This document shows positions 38,016 through 49,385 of a stretch of 64,000 bases of DNA, in pieces. This DNA is from Malurus cyaneus samueli (lineage: Eukaryota > Chordata > Aves > Passeriformes > Maluridae). Positions within the stretch are counted from its first letter, which is position 1. Every line of letters starts with the position of its first letter. The DNA lies in contig CM019218.1 of assembly GCA_009741485.1 (NCBI GenBank), forward strand, positions 47,910,377 to 47,974,376, given 5' to 3'. A program made the translations under genes and the position numbers. Below the pieces are notes generated by a model. The model saw only the letters and a program-made list of their open reading frames with translations, ran no database searches and had not been told where the DNA came from.

Positions 38016-41000
38016 ATAACTGCAAGTCAAAATGCTGCCTCTAGAAAACTTGAAGTTCTTTAATTGCAAGAGAAACATGGGTAGCCAGGAATGGCACCTG
38101 TGGCATAGATAAAACCAGTGGTTCTCTCAAGCATGACAGAGACCTAAAGTGGCCAAGAGCCAGCTCCACCCAAAAACTCTTCATGATGTCCTCAGAATTT
38201 AATTGGCATTCTTTTTAGCACACACACAAGGCAGATTAAAGAAAAACCCAAACAGTGTGCAGGATGGAAGCACCATTACACGGTATTAAAATGTCAGAGG
38301 TTTGAGCTCTGTGTTGGTTTAGTCATGAGTTACCAACAACCACTGATGGCAGACATAAAGCTTCCCTTAAATTATTAAGCATAAAACAGCAGACTGTAAT
38401 ATTTTGCTAAACCAAAGTACAGACACAGACAAAGATGTCATTTCAATATTTGAAACCAGCAAGTTTAATTTAAAATAAGAGCAAACCAATAAGCTCAGAA
38501 AATAGCAATGTGTGAGAGGAAAATTACACTGCTAGAGAAAAAAGTGGAAGGACTTAAGAAATTTATAAAAGTAATCTCCAAGTGGAAATTAGAAATCAAC
38601 CCCTAGAAACAGAATAACACAAAAGAAATATTACTGTCCACTTTCTAAATCAATATAACACTGCTACACGACAGAATTACCATGGTAACTCAAGTAAAAA
38701 GAATAAAGCAATTCTTATTATTTCAAAATAAAATCACAGCCTGAAGCCCAGCTTTTATTACAACTGCTGATAGATCGCTGGCTTGTATTTATCTGAAATA
38801 TTGCTTTTCAATCAGCTATTTTATGAATGTACAAATTTCTCTGAGCAGCCCACTTAGACCAAATGCTCCAAACCTGCCCCCCACAAAAACTAGTCAAGGA
38901 ATCGATTATATATATATGCATACTTTTTTTTTTTTAAAGGGAGCATTACTATAAACATTCTTTTTCCACTCTAAGTTAAAGAGAGATAAGGAAATGAGCA
39001 AGATTAAGTTAAAACCTTTTTAGTCCAACCTCTCTACATTCCAACTTCGATTCCCCAGAAAAAAAATATAAAACAACCAAACAAGGGTAATAAGAAAGAA
39101 CAGAGAGGAATGACAGCGCACCCTAAATACTGCAGCCCCTGCACAAGGACAAGGAACGCGCCTGCATCAGGGGGTGTGCACAAACATACACATGAGAGGA
39201 GACACATCTGTTCCCTCCTGATCAAAGGCACGGAGAGAACACTGTCTAAACACAAAGTTGCTCAAGGACGTTTTGACTTGGCCTGCTGGGTACTTCAGAC
39301 TTTTCAAACATTGTTTGTACAGCTTGGAAAGTGCATCAAGCTCAGGACGCTTGTCTGTCTTTCAGCCATGGCTCAGTCAAGTTCCCCCACGCCCCCACTG
39401 CTGGTGCCACCTTTAAAACACATTAGTGCAAAGAGAAAACCAGCAGGTCACCTTCTGCTCTCCTCCCCCAGACGTTCAAAAGAGCATCGATCGTACCTGA
39501 AAGCAGCAGTTGTCTTAAAAACACCAGGCTCCTCCTCCGCCCCTGGTCACAGCAAACACCCCACACCAGCCCAGCACCCAGAGATGGGGCAGAGCGCCAG
39601 GGTGCCGTGGAGCAAACACATGGACAGCCAACACAACTGCTGCCTGAAAAGTTAAGGCATCAGCTACCAAAAAAGAGGTGCCTGTAGACTGTCAGGATGT
39701 TTTACAGCACAGCTTTACCCCATTTTTTCGGTTGCCCTGTGAAATGGAAGAGGGGAACAAGACTGACACTCACAATCATAGCAGGAGTTGGAGGGGAACT
39801 TGACCAATGCTCATAATTAGGGCAGGAAATAGGGTAGTGAAGGCTTTTCCTCAATAATCTGCAGTGGCTTGGACTGGACCTCAGAGATAAGAAAAATTTA
39901 AATTGCCTATTGAGAGCAGATCAACACAACCGCACCCAAAACAACCAAGAAAGCAACTGTTTCAGGACCACTCTGTCCTTCCCAGGAGATCATGAAGTCA
40001 TTTTCCAGAAGTCATTTCTCCCTTCTTCTGCAGAGTTCTGACCTCCTAACGTGGCATGGGGCAGCAGGCAAGGTGGGACCCAAGCCCCGCACTGTGCCAC
40101 AGCAAGAGATGGCATTGCAGATGCCACCCTCCTCTTTGGCTGGGCAAAGCAGCAAGGGCTGTGCAGAGAGAAAGCAGAGATGAACAAACCAGGGACAGCT
40201 GAAATACAAAAGCCCACTCATGCCTCATGGGGTTCAGGCACATCCCCCAGATATCCAGGCCTCAGTTCCAGGGGACGATCACTTGGGGTGCACAAATTCC
40301 CCAATACTGGCCAATTGCTGTGAGGATTAAAAGTAGCAGTAAAATGCCAAGTATCATAGCTGGAAGTAAAGACAAATGCCGCAACAAGAGCAATAAGCCA
40401 CCTGCCAGCTGTCTTTTATATTAAAATATTTCAGTGTTCTTAGAGCTGCTTAATTTCCCATCTCGCTCCTAGTCCAGAGGAACTTTGTGAGTTGCTAGCT
40501 TTGCCATGCAGCACTGACATTGCTCATTATTTTTAAAATAGATTTAGAAGCTGTGATCACACAGCTCAATCTAAAAGTATGCACTGTCTTTTAGTATAAT
40601 GTGTTCCTTTGCCATCTATTGCAAATGGATTTAAAAGCAGTGGTGGAAACAATGTGTGCTTAATCTGAATGTGGACTGCAGAGAGGTTGCACACTCAAAT
40701 ATCCTGTTTTATGTGGTATCTGGTTGTATTTTAAAACACGCTTTTTAGAGACTTGGAGCCAGCTGAGGTCACAAACAATCATACACAGATTAGAAAAGGC
40801 AAGAAGCTGGGGGAAGCAAAGGGGAGCCCAGTCTGGCACACTGAAATAGGATACTCTAAATATCACTTAGTGTTTCTTTAAAAGAAAAACTGGCTGAAAT
40901 AGTATGCTTCAGAGAAACAATAAATGCAGAGGTGGTTAAAGAGTTTTTATTCAAATAAAGTCTTGCCCCAGGAGATGGAACTAGAGTCTTGAAATATGGA

Positions 41001-42235
41001 GATAGGATTTTACATGTGCTAAAAGCATCAGTGTGACACTTTTTGGGAAAAAAAAGGGGGGGAAATACCTTCCTTGTTATACACGACAAAATAGCAACTA
41101 AATGTTTGCTTTGATCCCAGCGCGTAAAGGGTGAAGCTTTTAGGCAAGGAGCGGCAGGTGATCTCAGCTCTTCTGCAAGTCCTAATGCTCCTAAAAGCCA
41201 CTCTTCCAGTTTCTGTAATTGGGCATCAGTAGTTAATGTAGTATTGACTGCATTACATGCTCCTGTGCATCCTCTCACTAATGCCAATTGCATCACCTTG
41301 TACATTTACCATATTGCTTAGCCAATAGCTGTTAAAAGCAATCCAAATCATGAATCATATAGGAAACTTTTAGCAAGACACGACATCCAAAGGAGACAAT
41401 TTACAGTTGAGTTAATCTGGGTACATTAGCGAGACATGGATTCAGGAAGACAGACCAATTTATGTTACTTTAGTTTTACCCTTTATTGCTTTGTATAGGC
41501 AAATGAATGGAAGGGCATGGAGTAAAAACAGATATAAAGGAGTCCTTTTCAAAACGGATCTCCATTCTGTGCAGACAGGTCAAAAGGTTTGAGACTGATG
41601 CTTATTTAGGCTTTCATAACCGTAACAGGGTACTTACAGAAATCATTTTCCACAAAGGAGTATAAAGATAAATATATAATGGATTCTGAATAATGTTCAA
41701 TACCCACCCTCACTGCAAGTACACTAATGCAGAAACCAGGCTGCTCTACATTATCTGAGGCATGGTCTACCCAGGAGTCACCTGCCACCAAGAGTGCCAG
41801 GAAGAGGCTTCACTCAAGGTCCCAGGCAGGTCTGCTCGTGAGCTGCAGGCAGGAGATGCTCTGTAAAAGACACCAAGGCTCACCAGCTCAAGTATCCTCT
41901 GCCCAAACATCTCTACCACATCACTTGTCAACACACAGAAAGGTCAATCTTCTCCTCCCTACTTGCCTTGAAGAGATTGCATCCTTTTGAAATGAACACC
42001 CTTTTGTATGGAACAGAAGAAAGGATGCAAGCCTTAAAGAGGTTTTGGTTAACCCATTTGGGCTGCAAGGTAGAGCCAAGCAGGAAATAAATCAGGAGCG
42101 ATTTCCCTCTGAAAAAAGTACATTTTATAGAACAATTTCACACTGGATGCTTGACCAAAAGATGCATAGCAAATCGACATAGCCCCTTTCTACTTTTCTG
42201 ATCAAGCTCAGTAGCATCAGTAAAATAGAGATGGG

Positions 42236-42236
42236 A

Positions 42237-42263
<27 letters not shown>
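42236..42263 (+). repeat. poly(A) run, 28 bases
   Basis: The longest homopolymer in the window, 28 adenines, preceded by AGAGATGGG. No gene or retrocopy remnant was recognised upstream. Confidence 0.9.
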
Positions 42264-42267
<4 letters not shown>

Positions 42268-45200
42268 AGCCAGGAAGTGTGCTGTTGCCTGAGCTTTTAT
42301 GGGTAGTGAGTTATTTGCAGTATTTGTGGAGGGGAAAGAAAAATAAAACTTTTAAAAAAAAGTGATAAAGAAAATCTAGGGGAAATAATGGCTCATCAGC
42401 CAAAAACTTTACAAAAGAAAAACTGAACTGCATCCTTAAATATTGGATTCCAAAATACTGGAAACTCCGGTGCTGTAAGCCTAGTTTAAAAAAAGATCAT
42501 GACTCCCCTTTGAAAAGCTTCCAGAAGTCCCTTCGAAAGAGTTGCACATGCAGGGAAAATGCCAAAACAAAACATTTTCACTAGCTGATCAATTTAAACA
42601 GCTGTGGTAAAGCTGCAGCCACTGGCACCATCATTAACAATTTAAAGCATGGCTGCTTTTGTCTTCCTTCCCAGTTACATTCTCATTATGCCTTTTTATT
42701 TATTAGAAACACAGTCATCCGGAATACATTTTTATATCTCAAATCCATAATAAACTAAGTAGGAACATCCCTGGCTTCTACTCAAATGGATGTTTACATT
42801 GGCGAGAGGGTTAATTGTTTAATTCTGGTCCAAGTTCTCTGCAGTTCAGTCATGAATATGCAACAATCATCCACTTTTTCTTTAGGAGAAACTAGAACTG
42901 TTGATATCAATAGACGTTAAAAGATGGCAAACAATACTTTCACTGCCCAAATCACCCTTTCAGAGTTTGATTAGCCCCCAAGAAACCCTGAACATTGGTG
43001 TAAAGAATTTGAAAATGTTCAATTAAATTTTAAAACTTTCTGAATTTGGACAAGAGCTTCCATTATCTGCTTTGACACTCAATGTAAGTAGAAAGCAGTT
43101 TGCAAGAAGTTTCACTGGAGAGTTGAGCATCTGTTTGCACAGAGAGCACCCCACATCGTGCTTGGAAGTCATCCCATTGGAGAACAGAGAAAACACACAC
43201 ACGCACACTGAGAACTAAAAAAAACAGTAGCTATGGTGAATTTCTCTTGGAGCATCTATAGGTTTAATTATGTTAATCTAATAGTGAACAACTTTCATTT
43301 TAAAACACCCTTCCCTCCACCCCCAAGTCTTCAGTGAATAGGAGCTACATTCACTGAATAAATCATTCCCTGGCAACAGTTACGCACATTACTGAAGTTG
43401 GGGGCAGCGATTTCTATTCCGTTTAAAACAATGTCTATGTATTCTAAATGGTGACAATTCTGTCCAATTTTTAAAAGATATAGACCCATTAGAGTTTTAT
43501 AGTTCAGCATTTAGCAGCATCTGCAGTGCCTTCTTTATTCTTATACTGCAACACTTAATGCTTGATACCATTATTCTGATTTTGAATTGATTTCGAGCAA
43601 AATACCTTATTTGCCATAAACTTTCATATTCTTTACCTAAGCAGGACTCCTCACAGATGCAATCAGTCATAATGCCAGAAGAACAGTTTGCCTTTAGCAG
43701 AAATATAATAGTTCATGCTAATGACAGCAAAGCAAAACTTTGAGCAGCAAGCGTATTTCCAAAGAGAATAAAACCATCTCTAAACACAAGGCCTGAAAAC
43801 CTTAAGAAAGCCTCCAAATGAAATCAATTAATCCTCCAACCATGATAAATTTCTTAACCATTTAAGAAATGTATTTCAGACTCTGCTGTGACCCTTTATC
43901 ACCAGACCTAATGGATTACTTTATTAATAATGCACTGCTCTTAAAAGGAATTTTTCCAAAGATTCTACCATAAGAGAGCATTTTTGGAATGGCTATGACA
44001 AACAGGCTGACATGTTCACATTGTATTTATTAAAGATAATAAAATTTAACACTAACTCCAAAGAAGATGAATTATGTTCTGCTGCCAGGGTATCAAGTAT
44101 ACTTTCTACTGCATTAAACCAAAATTAGAGCAAACTGATTTCCAAGAACAAGCTGCTTCTTTTGCCCTATTACCCAAGCTGAAAAATGTCCTTACACTGT
44201 TTCAACGCTTGTTATGTCAACCAGACAATTATCACATGTCAACAGCATCTGGGAACGAAGGATGATGACATCCTACCCAGAGCCTTCAGCTATCTAGTCT
44301 GAACAAACACTAGGAACTATCATACTCCTGCCATACTCCTATACAAAGCAGTCTGCTCCTCTTATGCTTGCCACCTCCTTTCACTTCTTTCCACAGGATG
44401 AGATTTTAAATGGATATCTTGGTTATCAGCGCTCCAATTACAGCAGTCTCCATTGCTTGCAATGGTTTAGGTAATTACTTTACTACCCCGTGGTTCTGTC
44501 ATACTTCCCTATTTGCCATTTCAGAGACAGAGAGAACCTCTAGCAAGAACTGCCTCTAGCTCCACATTTTGGAGAAACAGTCCAAATGCTTTTTTGGTCC
44601 TTTATGGGCAAACTGAGTCGCATGCTCTTCTGCTGAATGTGCTCCGATTGTATTCAGATTACTGCTTTGACAACTTTCCATCTCTTCTTCATGAATGTAT
44701 TAATCCACTGCTGTACTTTTCACTCACAGAAGGACACTGTGCCATGAACTAAAGCCAGACCAAACCTCCAATATTACACCAAAATCATACATGTGAAAAT
44801 GAAGCCCTCAAAAAACCAACAGGTAAATCAGCTAAGTCGGCAAAAATAAGGTCTTTGGTGACCTTTATCAATCATTCTTTGAGTAAGCCAGTGACTAGGA
44901 GGATGTGTAGTGATTCTTTATCCATGGTAAGACAGACACCAGTAAAGCATGAAGAAGGTCCGAGGTAGAGGGGCATAGGAGATAAAAAGAGAAAAAAAGA
45001 GAGCGTTTCAGGAATATTAGGCAAAAATTAAATTCCATGTCATGTGAGGAAAAGCCACTGTGCCATCTCCCCTTCTCCATCTCTGCATGACTCCTCAATA
45101 GGTACACCTGAGAAAGGTATGCTCAAAGGAAAACAAAAGGTACCAGCACCACGCAGAACAGCTGTTCCTCCTACGTTACACAATTTGTACCTGCCATATT

Positions 45201-47628
45201 TTTGTGTGTGATGATGACTTTTATCGACAGAACAGGATTGTGTGGACCTGTGTTTCTGGAGACAGGCAGGTGGATACGGACAGATACCTGCTATAGGTAC
45301 ATCCATATGGCAGCTGGCATACTCCCTTGTGAAGGCAGCCGACAGCTCTGCTCTCCTGGCCAGTGGCACAATTCCTGCCACTGACATTACACAATCAATT
45401 TCTCTGCTTTTCTAATTCCAAACGCTGCGGTTTTTCACCTTCTGTGTGGAGTAAGATGGGCTCTCACACAACAGGGAACCCAACTGCTGCTACGAATCCA
45501 GTTTCAAATTACCTAATATTCATTGCCCTAATATTCATGTCCCATCAACCTAAGACCCCTTCTCCAACCCCAGTGCACATTAAGTATCCATATTTTTCTT
45601 TCATTTTTAAAGAAACTATGAAATTTATTTGCTATATAAAACTAAGGTACGTATTTAATGGAGCCCTCTGATATGTTATTTACTTAGCCCACTCTTGTGA
45701 TCTGTTTAATCAGAGTTCTACTTGAAAACACAAAGGATCCATGATTTGGGGTGCTCCCACCTATGCAAACATCAGGATGAACACACAGCTGATCAGTGTT
45801 TTCACAAGTGCACACACACTCCACAATTTGGTTGAAGGATGCTGTGTCTAGTTAACACAGCACAAGTTAGCTGAAAAGGAAACTTTCACCCCACACACAC
45901 ATAACAAAGAGCCGTGATTTCTATTAGTGCATTTCATACCATACATGCTGATTACCAGGCTGTGCTTCATTGTTAGCAGAGATTACAGCTGGGATAAGCT
46001 GCAGCTTTTTCCTAATTGCTATTATGATGACTGAATTTTTGTTTTGTGTCAAGCATTATTCACACATTATACTCCAAAATTTGATCCCTCTATGATGCAT
46101 TATTGATTCCATGCAGGCAATCATACTGCCGCCAATGTGAAGAATTAATTTGGGCTATTCTACTTGATTTGCATTGCTCCATCATAGCAGAACACGGTTC
46201 TGTAGGGAAGCACAAATCGAAAAGAGAGATTTAACAAAATATGGAAAATGCTGCCGTCCTTTAAAAGAGATGAATCCTAAGGAGCGGAAAAAAACCACCC
46301 CAAACCCAGCACAACACGTGTGGTCCAGAAAGAAATAAGGTCAGTCAGTCAAATTCATCTTAGTCAGAGGAAGGTTACAAGAGTAGCCTTATGCCTCTAA
46401 TAAAGTAAACTAGCTTGCTTCAACTTATATTGCCAAAGAAAACAACTGAACACCTCTGAGAGTGACACTGCTTCAAAGCCTTTGAAACCCTGTTAGCTCC
46501 ATTTGTTTTCTCAGCATAAGCAATACTCAAGCACTTAGTGTGTCTTTTATCCACAGGCCAGTCAACTGCAAAGCTGATCCAGAAGATGTGTAACAGATGC
46601 TCCACATCTACTCAGCTTTTTTTAAAGTTCTACTGTGTTAACAAAGGAACGTACGAGATCTTATCGGAAGTAAGGCCTCTGATTTATTTTTTTTTCTCCC
46701 TGAATAAGATTATTTCACAGTTTTGAGATGCCAACTTAATTAGCACGGAATAAACTCAGAAGGGCACAACAACTTATAAAAGGACTTCAATCTCACATTG
46801 GTCAACTCTTGCAAATGGGCGCTGATAGTGATGCATTTCTGCTTGCTCTCATATTTTAAAGGTGTAAAGTCTTTGTGAAAAGTCCACATTTTTTCACTGT
46901 CCCGAATGCTTCATGAAACCTCCCGTGCCATACCTGAAACTAGATTCAAATTCTAAATGCATGAATATGCCAGACTGATAATTATTATAAGATTTCAAAA
47001 TGCTAATTCTGGGGAGTACTCCCCCCCCCTCACCCCTTTTTTGGGAGGCACGGAAAGGAGAGAAGGGAAGAGAAACTTTAGCAGAAGTTTCTGGTCTTTC
47101 AAAAGTCAAGCCTTCCTAATTATTTTCCAGTGCAGTACTAATTCAGTTCTAAAATACTAGAAGACAGATATTGGTTGTGGAATAAAAATCATATCATTTC
47201 AACTTATTAGCATTTGGCAGCTTTCAGTACTAGTCACAAAACACGGTTAGCATGACCCTGACACAGGAAAGTAAGTGACTTTGAATTACAAGTTATTTTT
47301 CTCATAAATATTTTAAAAAGCAATACATATATTCAAGTAAAATCAATGCTACTGCCAAAATGCTCTACTTCCAATTTCTCCAAGCTCTTTTCCTCTCTGT
47401 GAAAAACTGTTTCCTGTCTACAGTCTTACAAATATTCACTAATTCCTCCTACTTTCGAATGGCAACAGCCTATGACTTTTTTTTTTTTTTACACTTAAAG
47501 AGATTTCTGAAATAATTTTTGAAAGATCGGAGAATCCATTACACGGCGCACTTCATCCATTTATAAAGGTGGAATGAAATAATGAGATAATAGCTAGAAA
47601 TGCCTGTTAAAAGTCAAGATGCAGTTCC

Positions 47629-47648
47629 CACTTTGCATGCACAAAGTG
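47629..47648. repeat. Short inverted repeat (7-bp arms, 6-base loop)
   Basis: CACTTTG CATGCA CAAAGTG: perfect 7-bp arms around a loop that is partly palindromic. It sits in intron 1 about 1 kb downstream (in the gene's sense) of the proximal first exon. It may be a factor-binding palindrome (CTTTG is an HMG/TCF-type core on both strands) or chance. Confidence 0.5.
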
Positions 47649-47797
47649 CCGCCAAGGTGGAGGTCCCTGGCAAGAGGCAGCGCCATCGATGGAGGTCCAT
47701 GTGGATGGCTACAGAAGCCCTCTGCTCTGCCTCAGCTTTAATCCTTGCTTTCAGTAACAAGCTATGAGGAAAGACCTAAGCCACAAAACAGCCTTAG

Positions 47798-47813
47798 AAA
47801 AAAAAAAAAAAAA
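47798..47813 (+). repeat. poly(A) run, 16 bases
   Basis: A simple A run in intron 1 close to the proximal promoter. A second 16-base A run lies at 48345-48360. Confidence 0.9.
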
Positions 47814-48344
47814 CCTGAACACCTCACTAAAAAGTTGTGATTGGACTTACCACCTTCGTCCCACAAACTACTGATAACTGAGCAGTTAAGTTGCACACCC
47901 TGGGAGGCAACGTGCAAAAGACAGCGCCAGGTCATTCAGCTCCTTACTGACACTGTCCCTTATTCCTCACATCAATTTGTACCCCTTAAGCATCCTTGGT
48001 AAGGACTAGCTACAAAAATAAGCATGTGTGAAGTAAGTCAAGCTCTCCTTCAGCTTCATTCATGAAATTACCTCCCAAATGAACCTCCACTTCTGCCATT
48101 AAGAGAAGGGAGTAAATTCTCAGAATAAATCAATGATTTTTTCTTTTTGCCAGAGCAGCTTATTATTATTATGTTTATAGCTATGAAGAAAAGCTGTGAG
48201 AAATAGATATTAAAGGTTCACATTAAAGAGAGCTAAATGGCATGCAACGCAAAGGAAAGATTTACAAGAAAAGCTATTAAAATAAACAGGCTAAAATGGA
48301 TATATTAGAGTAACTTGTGGAAAGAAAAATCTAAACTGCTAGTT

Positions 48345-48360
48345 AAAAAAAAAAAAAAAA
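48345..48360 (+). repeat. poly(A) run, 16 bases
   Basis: An A run about 260 bp downstream, in the sense of the gene, of the proximal first-exon donor site. On the LMO1 sense strand it is a T run; it is not near an acceptor that could use it. Confidence 0.9.
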
Positions 48361-48622
48361 CCAAAACCTCAAGCTGTTTCTGCTATGTCCTTCAGCAAAC
48401 AGAGCCTGGAGTAAACCCTTCTTGGCTGTTCGATCATGTCAGAGACGAGATAAAAAAATAAAGAGCAAGCATGCTTTTACCCACACAAGAGAAAAACATC
48501 AGAAGCCCAAAGCAGAGCACTCTGAAATGCACAGCGCACATCTGTTTCAAAACTATTTATTTCTACGTTAGCAGCACACAGAAGACACCGAGCACAGGCT
48601 TACACAATCTCAGCCCACCTAC

Positions 48623-48647
48623 CGTCCTCCTTGTCCAGCACCATCAT
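48623..48647 (-). CDS. LMO1: LMO1 proximal alternative first exon, coding MMVLDKEDG
   Basis: On the minus strand the exon reads ATGATGGTGCTGGACAAGG and on to GAGGACG, followed by the donor GTAGGTGGG. It encodes Met-Met-Val-Leu-Asp-Lys-Glu-Asp and the first base of Gly9. Joined to exon 2 (GT GTG CCC ATG) it gives DGVPML, the known N-terminus of the 156-residue LMO1 isoform. I start at the first ATG (48647-48645), since the two-methionine start is the familiar long form. The second ATG has the better Kozak context (A at -3, G at +4), and using it would give exactly the distal-isoform protein. The 5'UTR extends to higher coordinates, with an undetermined transcription start. This exon is a diverged duplicate of the one at 53825-53846. 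Confidence 0.95.
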
Positions 48648-48991
48648 CTCCGCAATCAAGAAAAGTCTGGGCACAGATGCTTCTCCAGCAGCCTCCGCTC
48701 AGGGGAGAGGAGAACAAGTCTCTGGGAACACAAATCAGCTACGGTACAGCTGATCGTCCTTTAGCAGCAAGTGAGCTCTAATTACCCAGTTGTCCAGCTT
48801 TTAACCTAGATTGCACTCAGTTAGAATTACACTCAGAAATAAAGCACTTTGCAGATACAAAAGCAGTCTCACCTACTTTTGTGCCTCAGAATTGCAAGGA
48901 ACTAAAACTGCAATTTAGAAAGAAGGGGGATCAGAGCTGTTTCTTTGGTTCTCACCTTCTAAATGGCTCAATTTACACAGTATAATCTATT
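48648..48991 (-). other. LMO1: Proximal 5'UTR / leader interval
   Basis: This is the interval between the proximal start codon and the conserved upstream block. It is expected to hold at least part of the 5'UTR if transcription begins at or beyond the block. It has moderate GC content and no repeat. No in-frame stop is seen in the short stretch just before the ATG, so the start rests on the known N-terminus and not on a bounding stop codon. Confidence 0.5.
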
Positions 48992-49206
48992 TTAATGTAA
49001 TTGCCTTTGATAGCTCATAACCCCGGCTGTTGCAACTGCGCAGCTTTCAACCTTATAAAGTGTTTTCCCTTTGGATTTAAGCTGAATCTAAATCCGAAAT
49101 TATATTCAGAGAGGGTAGAGTACCTAAGCCCGACTACTGCCGCCTCTGCCTCTCAACTGGCGAGCCCTGCACACTCGCACTGAATAAATGCACGCGTTTC
49201 CCAGGG
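48992..49206 (-). promoter_or_regulatory. LMO1: Proximal promoter block, duplicate of the distal block
   Basis: The block lies 348-562 bp upstream of the first-exon start codon. In plus-strand order it holds TTAATGTAAT (48992), a GCTGTTGCAACTGC segment (about 49025), a TAAAGTGTTTT box, TCTAAATCC then AAATTATATTCAGAG (about 49086-49112) and TGAATAAATGCACGCGTTTC (49181). Each recurs in the same order at 54215-54484 upstream of the distal first exon. Shared order, similar spacing and position relative to homologous exons identify it as the proximal copy of a duplicated upstream regulatory or 5'UTR block. Whether it is core promoter, enhancer or transcribed leader cannot be decided from sequence. 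Confidence 0.75.
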
Positions 49207-49385
49207 CCCCCTCTCGTGCTCCTGCCGGGGATTCCTGGCGGAGCGCAGCTTCCCGGCTCAGCAGCACCACCTGCAGCCCGCCCGGCCCCCGCCCAGGTGC
49301 CGCGGGCCACCTGCGCCGCCGCTCTTTGTCCTCTGCGGCTCCGGAGCACGGGGGATGCTCCGGCTCCGTCCCTTGGAGCGGGATT
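49195..49385 (-). promoter_or_regulatory. LMO1: Small GC- and CpG-rich patch upstream of the proximal promoter block
   Basis: About 190 bp of clearly elevated GC with several CpGs (for example GCCGCGGGCC, GCGCCGCCGC, GGCTCCGGAGCACG) in an otherwise AT-rich area. It also carries CAGGTG/CACCTG E-box cores (around 49269, 49294 and 49309). It sits just upstream, in the gene's sense, of the duplicated block, so it is likely part of the proximal promoter. Confidence 0.6.

Larger units (their letters stand above)
10445..48622 (-). other. LMO1: LMO1 intron 1 (proximal-promoter form, 38.2 kb)
   Basis: This is the intron removed when the proximal first exon is used; the distal form extends it to 53824. 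No coding exon, tRNA, rRNA or intact mobile element could be supported inside it. The longer open frames (for example at 16612-17004, 24535-24978, 31314-31787, 32065-32553, 39110-39655 and 40856-41305) have no recognised domain and no supporting splice context. In mammals this intron carries developmental and neuroblastoma-associated enhancer sequence, so regulatory elements are expected. The simple repeats, direct repeats and candidate regulatory segments visible here are listed separately; the rest is ordinary AT-rich intronic DNA. Confidence 0.85.

Noticed and set aside
39110..39655. 181-codon plus-strand open frame
   Set aside because: The longest frame outside the CpG island, but it has no recognised domain, no splice or promoter context and unremarkable composition; treated as chance.
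26886..42263. Long A runs (25 and 28 bases) as tails of processed pseudogenes
   Set aside because: No coding remnant upstream and no flanking target-site duplications could be seen.
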